From: Apricaphanius iberus
Taxonomy: Eukaryota > Chordata > Actinopteri > Cyprinodontiformes > Aphaniidae
Assembly (NCBI GenBank): GCA_028564705.1
Contig: JAPXFQ010000483.1
Coordinates: forward strand, 1,798,001-1,862,000
Reading direction: 5' to 3'
DNA: 64,000 bases
Both the position numbers and the translations under genes were made by a program. Position 1 is the stretch's first letter. Each line of letters starts with the position of its first letter. The notes under the pieces were generated by a model. That model was not told the DNA's origin and ran no database searches. It saw nothing but the letters and a program-made list of their open reading frames with translations. This document shows positions 1-12,400 of the stretch, in pieces.

Positions 1-231
1 CCTGTCTCCCCTCTTGGTCACTCTTTCCTGCATATGAGCCTGTAGTGTCCTTAGGGATGGAGACAATAAGGACAGGGGGACTCGGTGAAGGCCTCTTTCC
101 AAACACCTCATCCATGAGGGCAAACCAGGGCCAAGTAGCAGCAATGGGCTTCCCGTTCTCAGTCATTCAGAAAAAAATCAAGCAAACCATGCTTATTCTT
201 TATTCCTCTGCTCTTCTTTTCCATCCCTTAG

Positions 232-460
232 TCTCTGTCATGGAAGTGGAGTGCGTTCGTGAGGGCTGCCAGTCAGAAACTCTGCGGCGGATGGCAGGTT
301 CGGTGCCAGAGGGCCGATGTTTGACGGTGGTCTTCAAAGGACCCCGAAAGAGCCTGGATCTCCTCTGCAGCAGTCAGGAGGAAGCTGAGCGCTGGGCCCG
401 AGGCATCCGAACCCTGCAGGAGAGAGTGGACAACATGACCCACAAGGAGAAACTGGACCA
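232..460 (+). CDS. plcd3: plcd3 exon: C-terminal part of PH domain
   Basis: The acceptor is a pyrimidine tract ending in ttag at 228-231. The exon encodes [27 protein letters not shown] and an acidic helix ending HKEKLD, matching the last strands and C-terminal helix of the PLC-delta PH domain, which binds PIP2. It ends after CA of a His codon (phase 2), directly before ATATCCTT, a U12-type donor. Reading past 460 adds nonsense (YPSTAELKQ stop), which confirms the splice. Confidence 0.9.
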
Positions 461-3400
461 ATATCCTTCAACTGCTGAACTCAAACAGTAAATAACTGCA
501 CAGAGGAAACTTCTCAGCAGTTTTTCCACACACCAGTACTGTGAGAATGTTTTAGGCAGGTGTGAAAAAGTGCTGTAAACAAAGAGTGCTTTCAAAAAGG
601 GAAGAGTTCACCATCACCTCCAGGACTTCATGTTCTTCTTTAGGCTGAAGATGGTTCGTAATCACTTTCGCTTTATATTTGGGATTATTTTCCTACTGCA
701 GATTAAATTTAAGGCCAATCTTATGCTCCCTGCAGGTATTGCATGATTGATAATTAACTGCCAGTTCCTATGTTTTTTGAATACTTGATTCGCTTGGCCT
801 TGTTGCCAGATAGCACTGCTGAACATCATCTGATTTCAAAGAGTAATGCGTCACTAAGTGTCCTTGGCTTACCACTCCGTCTGCAATCCTTAATGTTGTT
901 CATTTATTTTTGTTCTTTAAAGAGCTTTTCTAGAAACCCCAGTCTGCTTTGAAATCTTTGACTTGGAGAAACCTTGATGTAGTAGAACTATGGTGTGTCT
1001 TGTTGCTGAGCTCAATCTTGCCATGACATGAACCAATCTTCCACAACTTGACCTTTGTAGCAGAGTTTGGCTGTTCCTCGCCCAGTTTTAACCCTCCTAC
1101 ACAGCTGCTTCTGTTTCAGTTAATGACTGTCTTTCAACTTACGATTAACATTGGTGATCATTAGCACCCATTTGGTATAATTGGTTGATCTTACCAGACT
1201 ACAATCCTACAAAATCCCTGACTGTCCAAGTGCTATAAGAACTGACACGGGTTAAAAGGCAAAACGTATTAACACTAAATATTGATTTAGATTTTTCTTT
1301 TTTCTCACTTTCCATTTTGTAAATTGGTCAAAATAATAATTACATTTCTGAAAGTATTCTGTGTTTACAGCATTTTTTCACACCTGCCTAAAACTTTTAC
1401 ATGGTACTGTATACATTGTATAAAGAACCATGGTGAAGGTATTTTGGGACCTTAGTGCAGCATTTGGCACCGCTGATCATGATATACGATTGGAATGACT
1501 GTATAGCTGTGTCTGACTCTTTGGTACAGTACTTAGCTTGTTAGCATCTTACCTTAAAGGGATATTCCACCCCTAAGTAAAAATTTGTCTGTTGCCATAT
1601 TTCTCAGAGTTAGATAAATGAGAAAACAAAAACATTTTGTAACCAGCCCAGTAGTTCCCTTCATCTGGCAAGTCTGCTCTCTTTAGCTTTAGCTAAGCAT
1701 AAACCAGTGTAAGTGAATGGGAACTACTAGCATACAGGACCTTGAAAAACTCATCCATGTGTTTATCTTTAGTCAGATTGAGAAATCCAACAGCAATCTC
1801 ACAGGTCTGCGTAAAAAGTCAATTAGACAGCTGCAGCTGATCCAAAACACTGCTGCTCGCATCTTCACTAGAACCAGGAAAGTAGAGGACACTACCCCAG
1901 TTCTAATGTCTTTAAATGGGTACCTGGAGCTCAAAGAATAGACTTCAAAATAGTTGCTAGTTTATAAATCATTTAATAGCTTAGCACAGATGTATGTTGA
2001 AGATCTGGTCTTTCTATACCGACCCCCCAGACCACTCTGCTCCTCCCTCTCTAGCCTACTCATCATCCCTAGACTTGGAACGAAACATGAAGAAGCTGCT
2101 TTCAGGTTCTATACTCCGCCTATCTGGAACAAACTTCCAGACCACTGCAGAACTGATGAAACACGGAGTTCCTTTAAATCAAAGCTAAAACTTTTTTTGA
2201 GTAATCCGTTAATATTATCTGGAATTTCATATGTTTATAAATAAGTCAGTGTTTCCCACAAATAGACGAATGTGTGGCAGGGCGCTACACATTAAACTCC
2301 GACTGCCAAAGATTCAACACCGACCAAAAAAATGTAATAAATAAAAAATCCTACACCGACCGACACATATTGCGTTTCGTTTCTCTTTTTTACGCTATTT
2401 AAAACATGCAGCATATTCGTTCAGCTGCATTTCCCTGCTCTCTCTTCATTTCTCTGTCACTAACGCGCCTCTATCTCTCACACACAAACACACACACAGC
2501 CCCTCCATGCACACCACGTATATCTTGTCATCCATGGAAGACGTGGCCTATTTGGTGCAGCAAAGACAGCTGGCGAAAGGTTGGTATCTGATGAACACTA
2601 CCATACTTACCACCCCTCCGATTTTCCAGGGACAGTCCAGAATTTCAGTGTCCCAACCGAAAATCACCTGGAGCCACCATCCGGAATTTCTCCTGAATAT
2701 CTGACGGCGTTGCATAAAATGTACACTCCCCATGTCTTTTGACAATTAAACATGTTTCATTTGCATTTAGCCAGTTGGTATGGGGTAGTTTCCTCATTCC
2801 GGACATGAAAGTCCTTCACCTGTTGGTAAAATTCGCCATTTTCAATCCAAAATAGGTCACCTACATGATTTGTATATGTCAGATGAGGAAAACAACCAGC
2901 TGTAATTAGTGACGCAAACTGCGGCAGCCAGCCGCAAGTTTTCAGAACGGTCCTTATGTGACTGACATAAGCTGTAGTTTCTAAAAACAAACAACTAATC
3001 ATTCTAAAATCTCCTATGAGTTTTTAGAATGATTTATAGTGATTATTCCTAAACGGTCAGTGCTGCTGAGCGGGGCGTATCCAGAAGGTTAATAAAGAGG
3101 GGCTAAAAAGGCACAGTATGGGTCTGGGACTGTAGCACCAAAGTAAAAGCAAAGATGTTCCTGTAGTGGTGACCCAATCTGAGCTGGTCACATTTTAGAG
3201 TTTTCAACTGTTAAAATGACAGTTAAAGTCGTTTTATTTTTCTACGGTTTATGTGACAACGTAGTCTCAAACCTTGCTAGCTTTTCAAACAATTTAAGCA
3301 ATTGGCGAAAAAAAAAAAAAAATCACAAAAATATTGCAACTTTTCACAAAAGCTTTTTCACAAAAAGCTGGATGGACTTTTTAGTTTGTTAACTTACATT

Positions 3401-6400
3401 ATTGCAGTGGACTGTTATTTAAAAAAAATAAATAGATAAGTACTGTTAAATTCAAGTTAAAATTCAAGTATTTAATTTTTCTTTTTTAACCCTCTTGACT
3501 TGTGAATGTCTCCCTAATTCTGAGCTTTCAAGGTTGGCAAGTATGTTTTTAACACATGATCATAGATTAAAAAGTGTTATAAAATATTTCATTTCTGAAT
3601 ACAATAGTTTCAGTGCATTGAAGATACTGTACCCTTAGCAAACAAGTGATGGTGCCTTCTATAGTTTAAAACCAAATTCCAGGCCCAACCCCCCAGCCAA
3701 CCACCACACACTGCTTTCAAATCTTTGGGAAACAGTGTAAGTCATATGTTTCGTGTCTCTAACGTTGTATTTTATGATTTTATTGTTGTTCTCCCCAAAT
3801 CATGTGAAGGACCTTGAATTTCCTTGTTGCTGAAGGTGTGCTATACAAATAAAGTTGCCTTGCCTAAAGTAGATATGAGTGGGACTGGAACTGCTGCTTC
3901 CTTAACCATGTTTTTGTCACTTGGATCCATGCTTATCTGAGTCGGGCAGACCAGAACCGTGATGACAAGATGAGCTATGAAGAGGTCCAGACGCTGCTGC
4001 AGATGATCAACATTGACCTCAGTGATCAGTACGCTCGCAGCCTTTTCCAGGTAGACCAACTCACTCTCTGGGGCCTTTTACTCATTAAGTGTACGCTGTT
4101 AAAAAACTTACAGGAGGACTGGGTAATGTGTGGTAAATTGCCTGCATTAGTATAGCGCTTTTTTAGCCAGAGAGCGCTTTACACTACATTTAGTAGTAGC
4201 ACACATTCACAGGCTGATGGTGGCAAGCTACTACAATGTGGCCCCAGCTGCCCTGGGGGACATTGACTAAAGTGAGGCTGCCGGACACAGCCGCCGCTCG
4301 TCCCTCTGACCGCCATCAGCAGCCAAGGCGGGTCAAGTGTCTTGCCCAAGGACATGATGACCGAGTCAGACGGGGCTGGGATTGGAACTGGCAACCCACT
4401 GATTACAGAACAAATTCCCACCACCTGAGCAACAGTAGTCACCTTATCTTAATGATTATTGTCTACATTTTCTGTTTAAGATTTTTCCTTTTTTGTAAAA
4501 TCGAGAAAATCAGAATTTGTCTTTCACCAATGTGAAAGACAAATTCACTTTGAACTAGAGTTTCCATAGTTCAAAGTGATGCCAGGCCATCCAAGGCCTT
4601 TCTTCACGTTTTACTGCATGTATTTGGACTAGGAATTCAGGTAAACTCTGAGAAGGGATGATAAAAAAAAAAGTGTTTCAAAAGATATTTTCTGTCATTT
4701 GTAATATCTTTTTAAGAACAGAAAGGGATTACACATTTTTAATGTCGTAAATCAGACTTGGCATGAAGAAAAATGTAAGACTTTTTTTTCCTAATCTGTA
4801 TCGCCCAGCCCTAACTCACAGCTTACAGCTTCATTTTGTTTGACTGACAGAAATGTGATCGGTCTGCTGATGGACGTCTGGATCATGAAGAAATTGAAGT
4901 TTTCTGTAAGGAGTTACTACGGCGACCAGAACTGGATGCTGTGTTCATTCGTACCTCTGCAAATGGCTGTGTTCTTTCCACTGTGGACCTGAGGGATTTC
5001 TTGAGGGACCAGGAGGAAGATGCCTCAGTCACACATGCTCAGAGCCTCATCCTCACCTACGAACTCAATGAGTGGGGTGTGGTAACTTATTAATAAAGAA
5101 ATAGGAGTGTGTTCAAATAGCTGAAACCAGAGACTTTATAAAAACAAAACATTTCATTCTCAGTGTCTGATATTAATCAAACTAAATGTTTCCTTTAGAT
5201 TTTAAGGTTCTTAATTTTAGACAAATCAAGGTGATTTGTTGACCTTTACATTTTCCGGCATCCTCTGCTGCCTTCCTCCGAAGTGTCACTAGGTGTTTGT
5301 GTGACGTGTCTGTCAGCTGTTTAATGCAGTTCTCCTTTATGCGTTCTCCTCCTAAGGACCATGTCCCATGTGTGGTTCAAGGTTAGTTAGTAATACCAAA
5401 AGTTATAATAATCAGAGTGAGAATTTTTAAAAATATTTTTGTCAAGTAAGACCTTTAGTTGGCTAAGAAGACCATCCCTTTAAACTAATTGAGGAAAATC
5501 GAGATTGTGATGACATGGCTTGGTACAATTTGGACCTAAAATGAAACCACAAACCAGAAAAGGTTCTTTTACTAAGGTAATTTAAATAAATATTGAAAAT
5601 GTTAATTCAGGATGTAGTCAGCTTCCAATCGAGCGAGCTCAGGCAAAGTATGTGAAATGATGGTTTCTCAAGATAGCCTGCTGAAGATTTTACTGAAGTA
5701 CTGAGAGCTAGATGAAAGGTCAAGTGGTTCCAAACCAATCAGAAGACAAGTTTCAATGAAAAAGGGAGGGCTCTAGAGGTCTGTTATCCAATAATTTGTG
5801 ATCCAATAATCAGTAAATGTCAGCAATCATCAAGACTGTTAGCAAAAAAGGCTGAAGAGTCAGTGAGGCTGAAATCAGAATCCATAAAAAGGCAGGGGTT
5901 GGTGGCATAAAACGCCTCAGAGTTACCAAGGATCAGGCCAAGACAATGGTCAAAAGACAAAGGGCAGGTCATGTACATGATCACACAGTCATACATGAAC
6001 GCTTGAAGGCTTTGACAGGTGAAGAGCAGGAGCTTCAAAAGGCTGCAAGATAGAACAGCGGGCTAATCAGCAGGCAAGATAGTCAGACAGTGAAAATAAT
6101 AGATTGTGTCTATTTAGTGACCGTATTTATGTGGTTTCAGCTATAAGCCAATCCTTTACTGTTTCTTTAAAAGAATTTCAAGCATCATGAGAGACATCAT
6201 GGCTGCTTATATCACTGTTATTGTTTACTAAATATAACTATGTATTTATTTGCACCTTGCACTTTCTGCAGCCCAGAGAAACCAGTTCATGACCCCTAAT
6301 GGTTTCACGATGTACATGCTGTCTAAAGAGAACTGTGTGTTTAACCCCGAACACCTGAGAGTTTACCAAGACATGAAACAGCCGCTGTCACATTACTTCA

Positions 6401-9400
6401 TTTCCTCGTCCCACAACACCTACCTCACCAAGGACCAGCTGACGGGGGACAGCAGCACAGAGTCGTATATACGGTCAGTATCATCCTATTCCATTTCACA
6501 ACAAGAAATAATGTTGGGACTTTAAAAATTCATAAACCATTACAGTGAAGATCTATGAGAAGAATAGAGACATTACAGAGAGGTAACAGTGTGGTTATGT
6601 TTCAGCCTGGAGGTGGTTGAAAATTAATGAAATAAAAGTAATGGACAACTTATCTAGCACTGTTGTTATACTGACCAATCAAAGCACCAGGACACAAGTC
6701 AGTAGGCAACTTGGGGTTAAGGGCCTTGCCTAGGGGCACATCAATATTCTGACAGTGGGAGGCTGGAATCGAACCTACCATTTTCCAAGTGTAGGATGAA
6801 GATAGCTTGGCTTTACATTGTTTGGAATGATAGGTTCAGAGTTAACATGGTTGGATAAGTTACTTTAAAACTTGGATACAGTTACAAATTACTCTAATAA
6901 AGATCTAACATTACATTTTAATGACGGGCTGTATATAGTGACCCTTGTTACTTGAAGAAAAGTGATTAGATTTATGACTCATTTAAATGATTTTGTTGAA
7001 GGAAGCCAGCGTGGGAGGATACAAAAACACACACTTCTACATGCAGTTTAGAGAGAGTAGTTAACTTAGAATGCTAGTTTTTGAGGAAACCAGAGTACAA
7101 TGAGAGTGCCATTACATGTACAGGGAGAACATGCAAATCAATGCAAAAAGACCCCAGGTCTTAAACAGGACCCCAGGATGGCACTGCTCACACCTGATCC
7201 ACAATGACCTTTTGAGAGGGCCTTGAATGAGATTTTTTTTTCATGCAAGGCCAAGATATTTGCTTTATTGTTTTAGAAAACTGCATCCAGATGCTACTGA
7301 GTTTGCTTTGGTTCCAACTTATCATACTCAGTCTCATCCTCCACTATTCTAAATCTTGGGGGACAAAAGCCCCCGAAAAGGGAGGGGGGTTGGTACACTA
7401 ACAACAACAGATCTTTAATGATTTTTTTTTTTGCTTAGCTATTCACTGATTTATAAATTAATAAAAATATCTAGAAGTCTATTCTCTGAGCCAGTGTAAG
7501 AACTTTGGAACTGGGTTGGTGTGGTCTACTCTCCTCGTTGTAGTGATCCTGAAATACTGCTGCAGCTGTCTAATTGATTTTCTAGGCAGACCTGTAAGGA
7601 TGCTGATGCAGTAATCAAGCCAACTAAAGATAAATGTATGGATGAGTTTCTCTCTAGATCTTCCAAGGACATCAGTCCTTTAATCCTGGTAATGTTCTTA
7701 AGGCGATAGATGACTAATTTTGTAATTGACTTTATGGGTTTCTGAAGGCAAGGCAAGGCAATTTTATTTGTATAGCACATTTTCAACACAAGACAATTCA
7801 AAGGTTCTTTACATGATTCAGTGATAATGATACCAAACACATGAATACAGAAGCATTAGAGAAAAACAGAAACAAATTTATGCAATGTAGAATAAAAACA
7901 GATAAATCACAATAGACTAAAAAAGAAAAAAAAAGAATTAAACTTAAACCACGAGAATCAAATATTGATCAGAAAGGTGTAGGTCTGAGTCCATCATTAA
8001 GCCCCAGATTTTGGACCAGATCTGTAATTTCTAGCTGTAATACCTGAAGATGTTTGCTGACTCTTGATTGTTCCTTTATAGGTTCTTTAGTTTTTATATG
8101 TTCTTTAGTTGAGTACTGTAGCAGAGTCTGACCTTACTACCAGACGCTTCAATAATATGCCATGTTCAGCAGCGTTGAATGTTGCAAGGAGGTTTAACAG
8201 TACTGACACTCTGGTTCTACTGCAGTCTGCACTTTAGCAAATATTAATGCATTGAAAACTTAGACAAGAACGGCCTCAGTGCTGTGGTGAGCACTAGCAC
8301 CAGACTGAAACACGTCAAAGTGGTTGCTCATTGTTAAAACTCAGCTTTTCCAATAACCTTGGTGATGATGATAAGAGGATATATTCTAATATCTTATTTC
8401 ATCATTATCATCCTTAAGGTTATTGAATTGAAGGTTGGAGACTGCTCTGTAATTTTCCATCATCATCTTGAACAGATTGTTAATTTTTATGAGTGGTTTG
8501 AAAAATGCTGTTTTAAAAGCCTGGAGGAAAACACCAAATAAGAGTTTACCGTTTGAAGTTTTCACATCAGACGCTATGACAGGCAAAAGTTTATTAAAGA
8601 TAGCTATGGTTAAAATATGAGACAGCGGGAGGAGCATAATGAATGCATAACATCTAGGTTTTTATGGTTGAGTTGGTAGAATTCTGTCATTTTCTCTGCA
8701 TTTCTTTTTTTTACAGGACACAACAATGGTGTCATGATCCTTAGGTGTTTATTTCTGCTTTATCATTATTGTTTGCATTTAGGATGATCGCTCTGTTTGA
8801 ATTTCCTTCTACTTTGTGTGTTACAATTCCTTCCTCTGTTCCTTCTATGCTATTCCTCCTCCCTTTCTGCTTCCCTTCCAAGTTTTATGTCTTCTCCTAA
8901 TCTCCTTCTGTTCACTAACTCTCCCACCTGCATCTGTTTCCTCTTGATTGACCCCTCTGGTTTGCTGTTTTCCATTCCCTCTCAGTATATTGAAGCTCTC
9001 TGGCTTGCTTAGTTTCCCACTGGTTTGTGTTCCTTGGTCTGTACAATATTTATTGTGACACTGGTTCTCTAGATCTCATCATTCATTTAATAACCCAGAA
9101 GAATCTACAGTATATAAACATATAGGTTTTAATATAAGTTTTGATATAGGTGTTGATATAGGTTTTAAATATATGTGACTTACATAAAATTGGCCGTTTT
9201 CCTGTATAATACAGGAAAACGGCCAAATGGAGATATTCTTTTCATGTGGGAAAATCCATACTATGAACTTCCCACAGTCATGTTTGCATTTTGGTTGCGC
9301 CACAAAAACCTCCATGACAGTTTGTACTTGATTTTAAGGTGATATCTATATTAACGCTCATTTATTTAACTTCTTTGAGAAAACTTAGCAATTTCATCCA

Positions 9401-12400
9401 CAATCAAAGTAGGGTTTCTTAGTTTCTCAACCATTATAAACAAATAAAAAGCATTGTTTATGTATTTGCCAGTGATTTCAGAAAAGGTTTCCCTTGCATG
9501 TTTTAGTTGTAAGATGTGAATTCTCTGTTTATACGTGTTGCAGTGAAACCTGGAGTTTTCTTTCAGCTTTGCAGCAATGCTTTTTTCACATATCTCTTCA
9601 GAGAGATTTCTTCTACTCTGTCCACTTGTGAACATACACTCAATGATTTGTGTCTTAGAGCTCTGAGTAATGGCTGCCGCTGTGTGGAGTTGGACTGCTG
9701 GGATGGAGACGGAGGAGAACCCGTCATCTATCACGGCCACACGCTTACATCCAAAGTGCTCTTTGTGGAAGTGATCAAGACTATCAACGAGTATGCCTTC
9801 AAGGTGAGGAGATGTGAAGTCAGCATCCATCCATCCACCCATCCATCCATCTTAATCCTGTTTTAGGTGGAGCCCACTTATAGGAATGCATTGCACTGCT
9901 GCTGTTAATTCACCATCTGCTTTATACACTCATAGAAAAAAAAAATTTAAATTACAGAAAAGTTAACTTATTTCACAAACTCCATCACTAAGTGAAACCC
10001 ATTCTATAGATAATTCAACACAAACTGGTTTTAATGATCCTTTATTTCAGTTAATTTTGATGATTTTCCGTCCTCTAGTTAATGAAAACAAAACATTTAA
10101 GACTAGACTAGACTATTACATCTTACCAAAAAAAAAAAATCTTTTTAGATAGCCCAATGCAGAGTTTTCAGATTCAGATTCCATTTTTTTCCTGACTTCT
10201 AAACTACAAACGTAGATCCGACTGTTTGTCATGATTCGTGTTGCCCAGGCATCTCCCTATCCTCTGATCCTGTCCCTGGAGAACCACTGCTCTGTGGAGC
10301 AGCAGAGTGTGATGGCTCGACACCTAAAGTCCATCCTGGGGGACAAGCTGCTCCTTAAACCCCTAGCTGGCCTGGAATCATCTTCTTTGCCATGTCCACA
10401 GGTAAATATTTTATGTGGTCAGAGGTTTATCTAATCTGTGTTAAATCAAAGATAAGGTCAAACATTGTACAGATCTATATTTCTACTTTTTGTTGTGGTG
10501 CACAAAAACAAAAAGATTAAAGTTTAATTTAACTAACATCTAATGGCAGAGTTAAAGGGAAGAATGTTTGATTTAGTTTTATGCTAGCTGCTGTTGTTGA
10601 AACCTGATATGGAATGTTGATCACGTGTGCAGGATCTAAAAGGTAAAATCCTGGTGAAGGGTAAGAAGGAGAGGATGGTGGAAGAATATTCATCCAGTTC
10701 TTCAGATTTGGACTCAGAAGAGGAGAGCAGCTGTGGGAAGTCATCAGGAAGGAAAGAAGACAAGAAGGTGCTACAGCATTGCTGGTCCCCTTTCATTAGC
10801 CTTTGGCTCTGATTTGAACTTAGTGTCATGAAAAACATGGCTGTGGTATGTGGATTAGGAGTGAGCATTTAGCATAGCATTTTTAATATCATGATACATG
10901 TTTGTAGAACCAGCCAAGGGTGTCCAAGCTGAGTCCAGAGCTGTCAGAGCTGGTGGTGTACACTTGCAGTGTTTCCTTTAAAAGCTTTGAACATGCTGCC
11001 AAAAACCCAGCAATAGAGATGTCTTCATTCTCTGAAAGTGAAGCCCTCAGGCTCATCAAAGATTCAGGTAGGATTTCTGTACAGAACCTACAGACATTAG
11101 AGATTGTCTTCAGCTTACCTTTAAACTAAACGGCTGTTCCACGTCCTCGTTCTGCAGGGATGTATTTTGTTCGTCACAACTGTCACCAGATCACCAGGAT
11201 CTACCCCTCAGGCCAGCGCCTTCAGTCGTCAAACTACAATCCTCAGGAGATGTGGAACGCTGGCTGTCAGATTGGTGAGAGCTGCTTTACCCGTTTTTCT
11301 GTCACATGAACAGCAAACAGCCGAAACAAGAATCATCAGCAACACTCTAGCAGAGAAGTGATGTTCCTCCATATGTGTGTTCTGTACAGCCCTCCCCCTA
11401 GTGGACAGTTCCTAACACTGCTGTGATGTTTGCTCTGTAGTTGCTCTGAACTTCCAGACGCCTGGTGAGCAGATGGACCTGAACCGAGGAAGGTTTTTGC
11501 AGAACGGTGTTTGTGGATATGTCCTAAAACCGCCTTTCATGAGGCAGCCCAACACCACCTTCAACCCAGAGAATGTTGGAGGTGGTCCTGCCCACAGACC
11601 TGTCCTGCTCACTGTTCGGGTGAGATGGATTATTTCTTGCTGCTATGTAAAAAGCAGAACTGGCACTGTTATGGTTTGTAATCTGCTTATGATCAGTTTT
11701 ATTTAAATGCGGCACCTGTCTGTCCTACATTAAGTGAACGCATCAAGTTTTACATTTTTTGTTGCTCAACTTCATGATTTTGGATTTATTATAAGCACTG
11801 CAAAAACTGTTGTCAAAAATAACACATTGTGTTGATTTTTACCACGTCCCGAGTGTGATCAGGGGCTACACATGTTGAGTTCATTTTGACACATTAAATG
11901 TGGGAGACATTTTAACACACAAATTGTGTCAACTTGTTCAACACTAAAACATGTCATTCCATCAAATTAAGTGTAGCTTTTTGTGTAGCTATAAAGTTCC
12001 TAAAAGTGTAAAAAAGAAAGACAGCTTAAAACATATTACAGTTAATTTTTACAGTGCTAACAGGGCATGTAAAGGCATAACATGAAAGCAGATACCTTTA
12101 TTTTTTAATCAATAATTTCAATAAGTTTAGCATATATATCACGATATTAAAACATCACAATATTTCTTGTTGAGGTGAATGCCACCTCATGAACACTAGC
12201 CAGTTACAGTCATCATGGCTTTGGCTGATGAAGTTGTAATAGAAGTTGCCCTCAACTACTCTTAAACCATTTATTTGACAACATCTTTGTCTTGCTTCCA
12301 GTTGAAATAAGACATAAAAAATATGGATGTACTGCAAGTTGTTAAGACATTGAAAGAGGCATAATACATTGCTGAAACAACCGACGGCTGGACGTCTAGG

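Larger units (their letters stand above)
461..3920 (+). other. U12-type AT-AC intron of plcd3
   Basis: The intron starts ATATCCTT, the exact minor-spliceosome 5' splice site, and ends in AC. A perfect U12 branch-site motif, TTCCTTAAC, lies at 3898-3906, about 15 nt before the AC end. Joining 460 to 3921 gives LDH-WIHAYL, as in PLC-delta proteins, and no GT-AG alternative gives that protein. Its 3.46 kb include an L2 LINE relic and a hAT-like insertion. Confidence 0.93.

Noticed and set aside
9366..9842. 158-codon minus-strand ORF overlapping a plcd3 exon
   Set aside because: It is a shadow of the conserved + exon at 9659-9803; no domain and no homology pattern.
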